From positions 1 through 64,000 of the forward strand of contig JAHBYC010000007.1 in the NCBI GenBank assembly GCA_019636175.1: DNA of 64,000 nucleotides, read 5' to 3'. A model generated the notes under the pieces. It did no database searches and was not told the origin of the DNA. It saw nothing but the letters and a program-made list of their open reading frames with translations. A program made the position numbers and the translations under genes. Positions 8,830 through 17,800 of this stretch are shown here, in pieces (the first letter of the stretch is position 1; every line of letters starts with the position of its first letter). This DNA comes from Caulobacter sp. Lineage in GTDB: Bacteria; Pseudomonadota; Alphaproteobacteria; Caulobacterales; Caulobacteraceae.

Positions 8830-8845
8830 CATAACTTTTGTTATG
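8830..8845. promoter_or_regulatory. Candidate TetR operator between divergent genes
   Basis: CATAACTTTTGTTATG has perfect six-base arms around TTTT and lies in the 91-bp AT-rich gap between the acyl-CoA dehydrogenase-like gene (start 8801) and the divergent TetR gene (start 8893). This is the usual place and form of a TetR-family operator that controls both genes. Confidence 0.6.
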
Positions 8846-8892
8846 GTCAATTGGGTGATTGCCTTGAAGTGGGACCGGGCTAGAGCAGGGTG

Positions 8893-9447
8893 ATGGGCAA
8901 GACGCGCAAGGATCTGACGCGGGAAGACTGGCTGCTGGCCGGTCAGGCGGTGTTGCGGGACGAGGGGCTGAGGGCGTTGAAGCTACGCCCGCTGGCGGCG
9001 GCGCTCGGCATATCGACCGGCAGTTTCTATCATCATTTCAGCGACTTCGAGGACTACCTTGGTCAGCTGGCTGATTATTTCAGCGGCGCCCAGCTGACCG
9101 AGAATCTGGAACAGGTGAAGGCCAGCGCCCCGACGCCGATCCGCCGCATCCTGCTGGCCTCCGACCTGGCGCTGAACCAGGACCTGCCAAGGCTGGCCAT
9201 GGCCATGCGGGCCTGGGCGCGCAGCGACGACCGCGCCCGCGCCTCGGTGCAGAAGGTCGATGACGTCCTCACCGGCTTCTTCGCGGATTGCCTGGAGACC
9301 ATGGGTCACGGCCCGCAGCAGGCGCTGGCCCGGGCCTATCTGCTTGTCGCCTCGGCGACCGCCGACATGGAGCCGCCCGCCGGCCTGCCCCGAGGCCTGG
9401 AACTGCGGGACCTGATGCTGGAAGTGATCTGCGGCGGAGAGGACTGA
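8893..9447 (+). CDS. TetR/AcrR-family transcriptional regulator
   Basis: A 184-residue regulator. The N-terminal helix-turn-helix is LKLRPLAAALGISTGSFYHHFSDFEDYLGQL, the standard TetR recognition helix with YHHF; the rest is a variable ligand-binding helical domain. It is divergent from the flavin enzyme at 7635-8801 and probably represses it from the palindrome at 8830-8845. A GTG three bases upstream is an alternative start. The inducer is probably the enzyme's substrate. Confidence 0.88.
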   Translation: MGKTRKDLTREDWLLAGQAVLRDEGLRALKLRPLAAALGISTGSFYHHFSDFEDYLGQLADYFSGAQLTENLEQVKASAPTPIRRILLASDLALNQDLPRLAMAMRAWARSDDRARASVQKVDDVLTGFFADCLETMGHGPQQALARAYLLVASATADMEPPAGLPRGLELRDLMLEVICGGED

Positions 9448-9470
9448 GCGGCCGCCTCATTCTCCGCTCA

Positions 9471-9564
9471 CCCCGGCGAAGGCCGGGGCCCAGTTTCAAC
9501 CTCCGCGCCCGGGCGCCCCGGAAAGGATTGGGCTCTGGCGGATGGGCCCCGGCCTTCGCCGGGG
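9471..9564. repeat. Inverted-repeat intergenic element, CCCCGGCGAAGGCCGGGG family
   Basis: Second copy of the element at 4238-4327: the arm at 9471-9493 (CCCCGGCGAAGGCCGGGG then CCCAG) is matched by an inverted copy at 9544-9564. The sequence between the arms differs from the first copy. It lies directly after the TetR gene and before the 119-bp double-hairpin repeat. Confidence 0.75.
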
Positions 9565-9613
9565 CGAGCGGATGGGGGGGCTAGTGGACGCGGCGCGATG
9601 GGCGAAACGCCCC

Positions 9614-9732
9614 CCTAGACCCTTTCAGGTTTTGATGTACGCATCAAAACCTGATCAAAAGGGTCTAACATCAAACATTTAGAGCATGTCCGGGCGGGCG
9701 AACCGCGTACACTTCGCCCTGACATGCTCTAG
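9614..9732. repeat. 119-bp double-hairpin interspersed repeat, copy 1
   Basis: This element recurs at 55112-55230 with two mismatches in 119 bp. It holds two palindromes in tandem: TAGACCCTTT...AAAGGGTCTA with an inner GGTTTTGATG/CATCAAAACC stem, then TAGAGCATGTC...GACATGCTCTA. Its right edge, CTCTAG, provides the TAG stop codon of the leftward alpha/beta hydrolase gene. No coding capacity is visible, so it would be non-autonomous (MITE or REP-like). Confidence 0.85.
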
Positions 9733-10880
9733 AAACCCCGCGCCTCCAGCCAGTCGGTCACCGCCTTCACGGCGGTCGGCATCAGGTCCGGGCGCTCGAT
9801 GTAGTAATGGTCGGCCCCCTCGATATCGACATAGGTCTTGTCCTCCGGCCCAAGGGCCTCGAACAGCCGGCGGGCATGGCTGGGCGTGCAGGCGAGGTCG
9901 GCGGTGTTGTTGATCACCAGGCAGGGGACGCTGATGCGCGGGCCGTTGACCAGGCCATTGGCCTGGCTGTCGTCGTAGCTCCACTGCGACAGCCATGAGC
10001 GCAGGGTGGTGAAGCGGCCAAGGCCGATCGGCCCGTCGTTGGCAATGCGCGGATCGCCCATGTAGCAGGTGTGGGGCGCGCGGTCGGAGGGTTCCTGCGT
10101 CGGGTCTGTCCAGCGCACGTCGCTCATGGTGCCCTGGACCACGAAGCAGCGCTCGGCGTCCGGGTCGCCCGAGGCCTTGAGCTGGGCCAGTTGGTCCTTG
10201 ACCCAGGCGGTGATGCGCCGATTGCGGGCGATCTGGGCCGCGCGGAACTTCGCCACGAAGGCGTCGCTGTAGGGCGGCTGGTCCGGGCAGGCCGGGTCAT
10301 AGATGTTGAGGGCAGGGTCGCGGTCGAAGGGCCGGCTCTCGTCGGTGATCGAGGGATCGATCCACTCGGTCATGGTCACCGAACGCCCGATATGGGCGGC
10401 CAGCAGCATCACCGCATCGGCCGGTTGCAGACCGGCGCCGGCGAGATTGACCTCGTCGCCGGCCGGCGTGGCGGTAATGGTCGGGTGCTCGGCCTGATCC
10501 TGATAGAACAACGACAGCGAGCCGCCGCCCGACCAGCCGCCGAGAATGACCTTTTCATAGCCGAAGCGCGTCTTCAGGTCGGCGATGCAGGCGCCCAGAT
10601 CCAGGGCGCATTTTTCGAGGATCAGGGCGGTGTCGTTCCCCCGGTATCGGGTGTTGCAATAGATGACGTGGCGCCCCGCCCTGGCCAGGGCCGTGACCAG
10701 CGGCAGGAACGATCCGCCGCCGATCGGATGGCTGAACAGGATGACGCTCCTGGAGTCCGCGTCGGCCGGCCGGATGCGCATGCACTCGACGAACACCCGC
10801 CCCCCGGCGCCGCCATAGACCTCCTTGAGCCGGCTCTCCTCCTTGTAGGTGTAGCCATAGGGTTCGCGCAGGATGTCCAT
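9729..10880 (-). CDS. Alpha/beta hydrolase
   Basis: A 383-residue alpha/beta hydrolase. The nucleophile elbow is GWSGGG with the serine at residue 117, an oxyanion-type HPIGGG follows strand 3 at 51-56, and the C-terminal ADHYYIERPD supplies the likely catalytic histidine after PCLVINNTADLACTP (acid region). No signal peptide. Its stop codon lies in the end of the 119-bp repeat. It is divergent from a TetR gene (10960) and probably controlled by it. Esterase or C-C hydrolase of an aromatic/lactone pathway is likely; substrate unknown. Confidence 0.85.
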   Translation of the reverse strand: MDILREPYGYTYKEESRLKEVYGGAGGRVFVECMRIRPADADSRSVILFSHPIGGGSFLPLVTALARAGRHVIYCNTRYRGNDTALILEKCALDLGACIADLKTRFGYEKVILGGWSGGGSLSLFYQDQAEHPTITATPAGDEVNLAGAGLQPADAVMLLAAHIGRSVTMTEWIDPSITDESRPFDRDPALNIYDPACPDQPPYSDAFVAKFRAAQIARNRRITAWVKDQLAQLKASGDPDAERCFVVQGTMSDVRWTDPTQEPSDRAPHTCYMGDPRIANDGPIGLGRFTTLRSWLSQWSYDDSQANGLVNGPRISVPCLVINNTADLACTPSHARRLFEALGPEDKTYVDIEGADHYYIERPDLMPTAVKAVTDWLEARGF

Positions 10881-10914
10881 GGTCGTCTCCCTGTCGCCAG
10901 GTTGCGGCCCCGGC

Positions 10915-10940
10915 CATTTCTGATTACAAAGTCAGGAAAT
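10915..10940. promoter_or_regulatory. Candidate operator for the divergent hydrolase/TetR pair
   Basis: An imperfect inverted repeat, ATTTCTGA followed by TCAGGAAAT with eight bases between the CTGA/TCAG cores, lies in the 79-bp gap between the hydrolase start (10880) and the TetR start (10960). It is AT-rich against a GC-rich background, as expected for overlapping divergent promoters. Confidence 0.45.
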
Positions 10941-10959
10941 CGGGTCGAGGAGTCAAGGC

Positions 10960-11625
10960 ATGGCGGACGGCGCCGGGCCGATCATCAGCGGCAAGGGCGG
11001 ACGGACCGCGGCGAGGATTCGCCAGGCGGCGCTGGAACTGTTCAGCCGGCTGGGCTTCGAGCGGACCACCATGGGCGAGATCGCCGCCGCCGCAGGCGTG
11101 TCCCAGCCGACCCTGCACTATCACTTCGCCGACAAGGCCCAGCTGTGGCGGGAAGCCATGCTTGAGCTGGGCGCGGTGATCGCCGAGGAGGAGCGGCTGC
11201 TAGGCGCGGCCGCCGACGCCGGCCCGCTGGCCCAGCTGCGGATGGCCATGCGGCTGTTCCTGCAGATCAGCTGGAAACATCCGGCGCTCGGCCGCATCGT
11301 CGCCCTTGAAGGCATGGCCGGCGGCGAGCGGCTGGACTGGCTGGTGGACAATCTGATCGGCGCCCGCAACCGCCGGCTGGTCGGCCTGGCCCGCGGCGCC
11401 ATCGCGGCCGGAGACCTGAAGCCCTTTCCCCCCGAACAGCTGGTCGTCACCCTGCAGACGGCGGGGGCAGGACTGGTCAACATGACGCCGCTGATGGCGG
11501 CCAATTTCGGTGTCGACACGGCCCGGGCCGACCAGCGCCAGGCCCACGAACAGCTGATTCTTGACGCCCTGCTGGGCGGCCTGATCATCTCCAGACAACA
11601 AGACAAGAGCGGAGGACAGCCATGA
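10960..11625 (+). CDS. TetR/AcrR-family transcriptional regulator
   Basis: A 221-residue regulator with the helix-turn-helix ALELFSRLGFERTTMGEIAAAAGVSQPTLHYHF at about residues 25-60 and a C-terminal domain of the kind found in TetR_C-type regulators. It overlaps the following VOC gene by four bases (ATGA), so the two are translationally coupled. It probably controls its own operon and the divergent hydrolase at 9729-10880. Confidence 0.88.
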   Translation: MADGAGPIISGKGGRTAARIRQAALELFSRLGFERTTMGEIAAAAGVSQPTLHYHFADKAQLWREAMLELGAVIAEEERLLGAAADAGPLAQLRMAMRLFLQISWKHPALGRIVALEGMAGGERLDWLVDNLIGARNRRLVGLARGAIAAGDLKPFPPEQLVVTLQTAGAGLVNMTPLMAANFGVDTARADQRQAHEQLILDALLGGLIISRQQDKSGGQP

Positions 11626-12308
11626 CCCAACCGAGCGGCATTCACCACCTGGCCTTCATGGCTGGGGACATCAAGAAACACATCGCCTTCTTCAGCGAGG
11701 TCATGGGCTGTCCGCTGGTCGCGCTGTTCGACATGCATGGCGTGCCCGGCGGGCTGCACGCCTTCCTGCGGATGAACGACCACGGCTACTTCTCGATCGT
11801 GCAGTTGCCCGGCGTGGACGGCATCAAGATCGAGCTGGGCAAGACCCACGCCGGCAACGGCGCCCTGCCCTGCGCCCCCGGGACCCTGCAGCATCTGGCC
11901 TTCCGGGCCGACAGCGAAGCCGACCTGCTGGCCATGCGCGACCGCATCCGCGGCCATGGCGTCAACGTCATCGGCCCCATCGACCATGGCATGTGCAAGT
12001 CAATCTATTTCGCCGGCCCCGACCAGATGACGCTGGAGGTCGCCACCTCCGAGACGGCCATCGACCCGGCCCGCTGGATCGACCCGGCGGTTCTCGAAAA
12101 GGCCGGCATCAGCGCCGAGGAGGCGGCCCGCTTCAAGGCGCCGGCCCCCTACACCGGACCCTCGCCGGCGCCGCAGCCGGCGTTCGACCCGGACAAGCCC
12201 CACATGGCCTATCCGCGCGAGATGTATCTGCAGATGCTGAAAGCCCCCGACGAGGCGATCACCGCCGGAGCCTCCTATTCGCAGCCGCCCGTCCCCGAGC
12301 CGGCCTGA
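11622..12308 (+). CDS. VOC-superfamily (glyoxalase/bleomycin resistance fold) protein
   Basis: A 228-residue protein whose first 140 residues form a vicinal-oxygen-chelate module: GIHHLAFMAGDIKKHIAFFSEVMGCPLV and LQHLAFRADSEADL supply candidate metal ligands (His near residue 7 and His in LQHLAF), and FAGPDQMTLEVA supplies the glutamate. The C-terminal tail is proline-rich. GGAGGA precedes the start, which overlaps the TetR stop. Probably a dioxygenase- or lyase-like enzyme of the TetR-controlled catabolic unit; substrate unknown. Confidence 0.82.
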   Translation: MTQPSGIHHLAFMAGDIKKHIAFFSEVMGCPLVALFDMHGVPGGLHAFLRMNDHGYFSIVQLPGVDGIKIELGKTHAGNGALPCAPGTLQHLAFRADSEADLLAMRDRIRGHGVNVIGPIDHGMCKSIYFAGPDQMTLEVATSETAIDPARWIDPAVLEKAGISAEEAARFKAPAPYTGPSPAPQPAFDPDKPHMAYPREMYLQMLKAPDEAITAGASYSQPPVPEPA

Positions 12309-12721
12309 TGGCCTACTGGCTGCTCAAGTCCGAGCCTGACGTCTTTTCCTGGGCCGACCTGGTCGCGAAGGGCGATGAGGGCGAGCCCTGGAACGGGGTG
12401 CGCAATCACACCGCCAAGCTGAACATGATGGCGATGAAGACCGGCGACCGGGCCTTCTTCTACCATTCCCAGGAGGGCAAGGAGATCGTCGGGATCGCCG
12501 AGGTGATCGCCGAGGCCTATCCGGACCCGACCGATCCCAAGGGCAAGTTCGTCTGCGTCGACGTCAAGGCGGTGGAGCCCCTGCCCCGTCCTTTCACCCT
12601 GGCCCAGGCCAAGGCCGATCCTGCCCTTTCGGCGATGTCGCTGGTCACCTCGTTCCGGCTATCGGTACAGCCGGTGACGGCCGAGGAATGGAACCACATC
12701 TGCAAGGCGGGCGGGTTGTAG
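12308..12721 (+). CDS. EVE-domain protein
   Basis: A 137-residue single-domain EVE protein (PUA-like fold). The N-terminus MAYWLLKSEPDVFSWADL, the WNGVRNHTAKLNM segment, GDRAFFYHS and the final EEWNHI are diagnostic. EVE domains bind modified bases in nucleic acid; free-standing versions in Proteobacteria have no settled role. The ATG shares one base with the VOC stop codon (TGATG), so it belongs to the TetR-VOC operon, perhaps only through placement. Confidence 0.92.
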   Translation: MAYWLLKSEPDVFSWADLVAKGDEGEPWNGVRNHTAKLNMMAMKTGDRAFFYHSQEGKEIVGIAEVIAEAYPDPTDPKGKFVCVDVKAVEPLPRPFTLAQAKADPALSAMSLVTSFRLSVQPVTAEEWNHICKAGGL

Positions 12722-12839
12722 GCGCCGCTCAGCCGTCGACGGATTTGCGACGGGCGGCGCCGGTCCCGCGACGGACGGCGCAGCGCATCCAGGCGATCCG
12801 CGCTAGGATAGCCGATTGCCGCCGGCGTTCGGAGAAACC

Positions 12840-13943
12840 GTGAAGCGCGATTCAAAGCTGATGTTGCCGATGATCTTCGGCCCGTGGACCGCCTTCATGC
12901 TGTCCTACGCCCTGGCCTTCATCGCCCGCAGCGCGCCCAACACCAAACCCTTCATCGGCTACATCCTGCTGTGCTCGGCCATCGGCATCACGTTCAGCTG
13001 GCTGGCCTGGCGGTTCGTGCTGTCCGCCACCGTCCGGCGCGTGAAGGTCATCGGGGTAGCGGGGGTGCTGAGCCTGCTGCTGACGGCGGCGGTGATCGAC
13101 GTCGTCCACGCCGTGATCGTCACCCTGTCGCAGCCCTATTTCTTCGGCTCCGGCCCCGGCAACTTCTTCTCCGGCGTGCTGATGGAGTTCATCTCCTTCT
13201 ACTTCGTCTATTGCATGATCTTCTTCTTCGCCCTGACGCTGGAGCTGTCGCACCGCGACGCCGAGCGGCGCGAGCGGCTGAGCCAGGCCGAGAGCCGCGC
13301 TCATCAGGCCCAGGCCATGGCGCTGCGGCTGCAGATCAATCCGCACTTTCTGTTCAACGCCCTCAATGCGGTGGCCTCCCTGATCTCCGCGCGCCGCGAC
13401 CCCGAGGCCCTGGCCACCCTGCACCGGCTCAGCGGCTTCCTGCGCATCGTCACCGAGACCTCGCCGCACGAGTTCTCGCCGCTGTCCGACGAACTGGAGA
13501 TGGCCGAGGAGTATCTGTCGGTCGAGGCGATCCGCTTTCAGGACCGGCTGAGCATCGAGATCGAGGCGGCGCCGGAGACGGCCGGCGTGCTGACTCCCAA
13601 CTTCATCCTCCAGCCGCTGATCGAGAACGCCATCAAGCACGGCGTCGGCGCCACCGAACAGCCGACCGCGGTCAGCATCCGGGCGCGGATGATCGACGGC
13701 CTGGCCGAGATCACCGTCGGCAATCGCTCATGCGACCCCGCCGTTCGCGACTACCGGCCCGACGGCATGGGCGTGGGGCTGCGCAACGTCGCCGACCGGC
13801 TGAAGGCCATCTACGGCGGCGCGGCGACGATGGACAGCGGCCATGTCGACGGCGGCTTTCAGGTGGTTCTGCGCCTGCCCCCCTCCGGCGCCCGCGCCGG
13901 CGACGATCCGGCGCCGAGGGCCCTGGCGGCCGCTGACGCATGA
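12840..13943 (+). CDS. LytS/AlgZ-family sensor histidine kinase
   Basis: A 367-residue membrane kinase. About four hydrophobic segments span residues 8-135, followed by a short linker helix and the His_kinase region with the phospho-acceptor H169 in QINPHFLFNALN, the hallmark of the LytS/AlgZ type. The ATPase part shows LQPLIENAIKHG (N box) and MGVGLRNVADRL (G box). The GTG at 12840 is chosen because GGAG stands nine bases before it. It overlaps the response regulator gene by ATGA. No periplasmic sensor domain is present, so the signal is probably sensed in the membrane. Confidence 0.9.
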   Translation: MKRDSKLMLPMIFGPWTAFMLSYALAFIARSAPNTKPFIGYILLCSAIGITFSWLAWRFVLSATVRRVKVIGVAGVLSLLLTAAVIDVVHAVIVTLSQPYFFGSGPGNFFSGVLMEFISFYFVYCMIFFFALTLELSHRDAERRERLSQAESRAHQAQAMALRLQINPHFLFNALNAVASLISARRDPEALATLHRLSGFLRIVTETSPHEFSPLSDELEMAEEYLSVEAIRFQDRLSIEIEAAPETAGVLTPNFILQPLIENAIKHGVGATEQPTAVSIRARMIDGLAEITVGNRSCDPAVRDYRPDGMGVGLRNVADRLKAIYGGAATMDSGHVDGGFQVVLRLPPSGARAGDDPAPRALAAADA

Positions 13944-14725
13944 GGATCGTCATCGCCGATGATGAGCCCCTGGCGCTGGACCTGGTCGAGCGCAGCCTGG
14001 CCGAACGCGACGGGATAGAGATCGTCGGCCGGGCGCGGTCCGGCGACGAGGCGGCGGCGGCGATCATGAGCCAGAAGCCGGATCTGGCGATCCTCGACAT
14101 CGCCATGCCCAAGCTGACCGGCCTGGACGTCGCCCGCCTGGCCAGCCAGGCCCCCAGGCCGCCGCTGTTCGCCTTCCTGACCGCCTACTCCGATTTCGCC
14201 GTCAAGGCCTTCGAGCTGGACGCCATCGACTATGTGCTGAAGCCCTTCACTGTCGAGCGCCTCGGCGAGACGGTGCAGCGGGCGGCGCGGCGTCTGGCGC
14301 TGGGCGCCGCGCCGGTCGATGTTCTGGCCATGACCGCGCCGGAGCCCGGTCCCGCCGAGGAGGGCGGCTTCGACCGCGAGCTATGGGTGCCCACCCGGCT
14401 TGGCGCGCGGCGGCTGGCGACCAGCGACATCATCTGGATCGAGGCGGCCCGGGACTATGTCCTGCTGCACACCGCGATGCGCACCGAGATCATGCGGGCG
14501 CGGATGGCCGACCTGCAGGAACGGCTGGACCCGGCCGAACTGCTGCGGGTGCACCGGTCCTACTTCGTGCGCCCCGAGGCGGTGGTTGAACTGGAACAGA
14601 TCAGCCGCTCGCAGCTGGCCCTGGTGCTGGATACCGGGGCCCGGGTCGAGGTCGGCCGCACCTATGTCGACCAGGTGCGCCTGGCCCTGTCGGTCCAGAC
14701 CCTGAGAGCCCGCCGCGGCGCCTGA
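13940..14725 (+). CDS. LytTR-family response regulator
   Basis: A 261-residue regulator partnered with the kinase upstream. Receiver domain: D7-D8, phospho-acceptor D53 in LAILDIAMPK and K101 in YVLKPF. A linker of about 30 residues leads to the LytTR DNA-binding domain (about 150-255), with VPTRLGARRLATSDIIWIEAARDYVLLHT, LLRVHRSYFVRPEAV and GRTYVDQVR. LytTR domains bind paired direct repeats upstream of targets. The convergent neighbour is a TonB receptor, with a hairpin between them. Confidence 0.92.
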   Translation: MRIVIADDEPLALDLVERSLAERDGIEIVGRARSGDEAAAAIMSQKPDLAILDIAMPKLTGLDVARLASQAPRPPLFAFLTAYSDFAVKAFELDAIDYVLKPFTVERLGETVQRAARRLALGAAPVDVLAMTAPEPGPAEEGGFDRELWVPTRLGARRLATSDIIWIEAARDYVLLHTAMRTEIMRARMADLQERLDPAELLRVHRSYFVRPEAVVELEQISRSQLALVLDTGARVEVGRTYVDQVRLALSVQTLRARRGA

Positions 14726-14780
14726 AGGCCGGGCGGCGAGGGTCCGGTTCTTCCCCACAATCTGTCCTGCACAAACGAAT

Positions 14781-14806
14781 GAGGGGGCGTCTTGCGACGC
14801 CCCCTC
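14781..14806. terminator. Hairpin between convergent genes
   Basis: GAGGGGGCGTC and GACGCCCCCTC form a perfect 11-bp stem with a TTGC loop between the LytTR gene stop and the TonB receptor stop. It has no long T-tract on either side, so it may terminate weakly in both directions or mainly protect 3' ends. Confidence 0.6.
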
Positions 14807-14832
14807 ACCCACTCCGGATCCCGAGAGGTGGA

Positions 14833-17800
14833 TCAGAAGCTGTACTTCAGCCCGAAGCGGACCGAACGCGGCGACTGGTAGTTGCGCGGCAGTCCGTAGT
14901 AGGGCGCCGGCCGCGCGGCGTTGGCGCTGTTGCGGATGGCCCCCTGCTCGACGACCCGGGTGGTGGCCTCGGAGTCGAACAGGTTGAACACGTCCACGCT
15001 GGCCACCAGGCGGCCGCGCTCCTCGCTGTCCATCACCGTGTAGGACAGGTTCAGGTCGACCTGGTAGGTCCAGTCGGTGAAGCCGCCGCTGCCGCGCGGC
15101 GTCTTGGTCACCGCCCAGACGTCGTCCGTACCGGTGCCGGTCGCCTGACCGGCCGTCTGGCTGGTCGGGCAGAACCAGCCGGACGGGGTGCCGACCTGCG
15201 GCGCCAGCGGATCAACGCTCGCCGGAACCCGGCCGATACAGCCGTAGGGCCGGCCGGACTGGGCGGTGAAGTTGCCGCCGATGCTGAGGTTGCGGATCGG
15301 CGACCAGTTCCCGAACACCTTGAAGCTGTGCTCACGATGGTTGGGCAGGTAGCCGTAGGCGCCCAGCAGGTTGGCCGAGTGGTCGAAGTCCTGGGTGATC
15401 GAGGTGTCGGTCTGGCCGACATCGGACTTCACCGCCCCCTCGTAGTTCCCCCGCGACCGGGACCAGGTGTAGGAGCCCTGGATGCCCCAGACCCCGTCGA
15501 ACGGCCGCTGGAAGGTCAGCTCGATCGCCTTGTAGGTGCGCTCGGCCTTGGGCAGGTTCAGATCCGCGGCGGTGAAGTTGATCAGCTGCGGATCGTAGTC
15601 CGGGTTGGGGCTGCCGTCGGCGAGGGTGCGGGGATCGCCGTTGAGGTCGACCAGCACCCGGGCGCCGTCGCCGGGATTGACCAGCACATAGGCGAACAGG
15701 CTGGCGAAGTCGGAGTCGCCCGGACCAGACTGGCCGCAGGCCAGGCCCTTGCGCTCGCAGTAGCGAACCACCGCGTCGCCGATGACGGTGTCCTCGATGA
15801 CGCTTTCCAGGTTGCGGTAGATCAGCCGGCCGCCAAACGTCCAGTCGGCCAGGGGCCCTTCCTCGAAGGTGCGCTCATAGCCCAGCACGAACTCGCGCTC
15901 GTACATCGGCTTGAGGCCTTCCTCGGCGATGCCGCGGGGATCGGGCGCGCCGGGAGGGCTGTAGTAGAAGTTGGCGAACTGGGTTCCCAGCACCGGCGCG
16001 CCGTCCGCCCCGATGGTCAGGCCGCCGGCGGGCAGGTTGAAGTAGGTGTCGGTGTAGACCTCGCCCGAAGAGGCGCGGATCGAGGTGTTGGTCGCCAGCG
16101 GCAGGTAGTAGTCGCTGACCGAGCCGTAGATGCGTTGCAGCCCCTCGCCGGTCGGATCCCAGTTGAAGCCCAGGCGCGGCGCCCACTGGTCGTCAGTCGA
16201 GACATAGCTTTTGCCGCTGATGTTCTTGTAGTCGTAGATGTCGTTGCGAACGCCCAGCTGCAGAGTCAGGCGATCGTTGATGCGCCAGGAATCCTGGATG
16301 TAGAAGGCCGATTGTTCCGCCTCGAACTTGCCCACGTTCGAGAAGGTCAGGCGTTCGATACAGGTCGAGCCGGTCCCGCCGGGCGGGCAGTCGGCGGAGT
16401 CGGAGACATAGTAGTAGGCCCCGCCGTTCAGCGAGTTCTGGGCCACGCTGACCAGGTCTTCCCGGTCGTAGCCGGTCCGGACATGGTGGCTGCCGGCCAG
16501 GTCGAAGTAGAAGTCGGCGTCGATGCGGAAGGTCTCGCGGGTGTCGTCCCCGGACAGGTTGTAGGCCCCCGTCTGGCGGCCGTCGGTCAGCCAGGGCGAG
16601 GTGGCCGAGGCGCGGAAGTCGCGAACGCCGGGCACCACGACGGCCGGGCCGTAGTCGGTGTAGCTGCTCTCGGTGCGGCCATAGAGGGCCGACAGGGTGA
16701 ACCAGTCGGTGAACACGCCGGTGTATTTGACGATGGTGTTCAGGCCGCCGCTTTCGGCCCAGTAGCGGGCGTTCTCGCCGACCTTGGCGAAGCTGCGGTC
16801 ATAGCGATAGGTGCGGTAGTCGGTCGTCGCGGCGTCCGACAGGATGGTCGCCTCGAGCCGGTGGTCGTCGGTGATCACCAGGTCGAACTTGGCCGCCCAG
16901 CGCGGATCGTTGCTGCGGGTGGTGATCTGCGAGCCTTCAGGGGCGGCGGTGGTGTAGGGCAGACCCGAGGTCGGGGCCGAGCCCGGCGTCGTGGCGTCGT
17001 CGAAGGCGTTGTTGGTGTAGGTGTTGGCGAAGCTGACCGGACCCAGCGCCTCCTGGTCGCGGAAATTGTAGGCGCCGAAGAAGAACAGCCGGTCGGGGAT
17101 GATCGGACCGCCCGCCCAGATGGTGGTTTCCTTGCTCTCGGAGCCGGAGAACTTGTTGAACACCTCATAGCCCGAGATGTTGTTGCCGCCGGGGGCGTAG
17201 GCCTTGCCGGTCTCGCCGCGCAGGGAATCGGGCGAGACATAGGTGCTGATCCCGAAGTGGAACTCGTTGGTCCCCGAGCGGGAGACCATGTTCACCACCC
17301 CGCCGGTGGCCCGGCCGTATTCCGCCGAATAGCCGCCGGTCTTGGTCTCGATGGTCTGGATGAAGTCGAACGGCAGGTCGGTATAGCCCAGCAGGGTCCG
17401 CTGGTCGGTGACGTTGAGGCCGTTGAAGTAGTAGGCGCTCTCGGCCGCCGAGGTGCCCGACAGGGACACGGTCGACTGCTGGCGACGCACCCCGTTAGCG
17501 TTGATCGAGGCGTCGGTCGGGCTGGCGCCGGGGGTCAGCAGGGTCACGGAGGTGATGCTGCGGCCGATCGGCACCCGGGCGGCCACGTCCTGGACGTCGA
17601 CCGACAGGCCGGTGTCCTGGCGGCTGAAGTCGGAGACCCTGCGGCCGGTGACCACCAGCTCGTCGACCGAGCCGCTGCGGGCGGTGAAGACATAGGCCGA
17701 GCCCGAGGGCGAGACGCTGACCGTCTGGTCGATGGCGTTCAGGCCAGAGGCCTCGATGTGGATGGTGTAGGCGCCCACGGCCAGGGCCGGGATGCGGAAA

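Noticed and set aside
12308-12721. EVE protein as part of a defence system
   Set aside because: It is a free-standing EVE domain in an operon with TetR and VOC genes, with no nuclease or other defence gene next to it.
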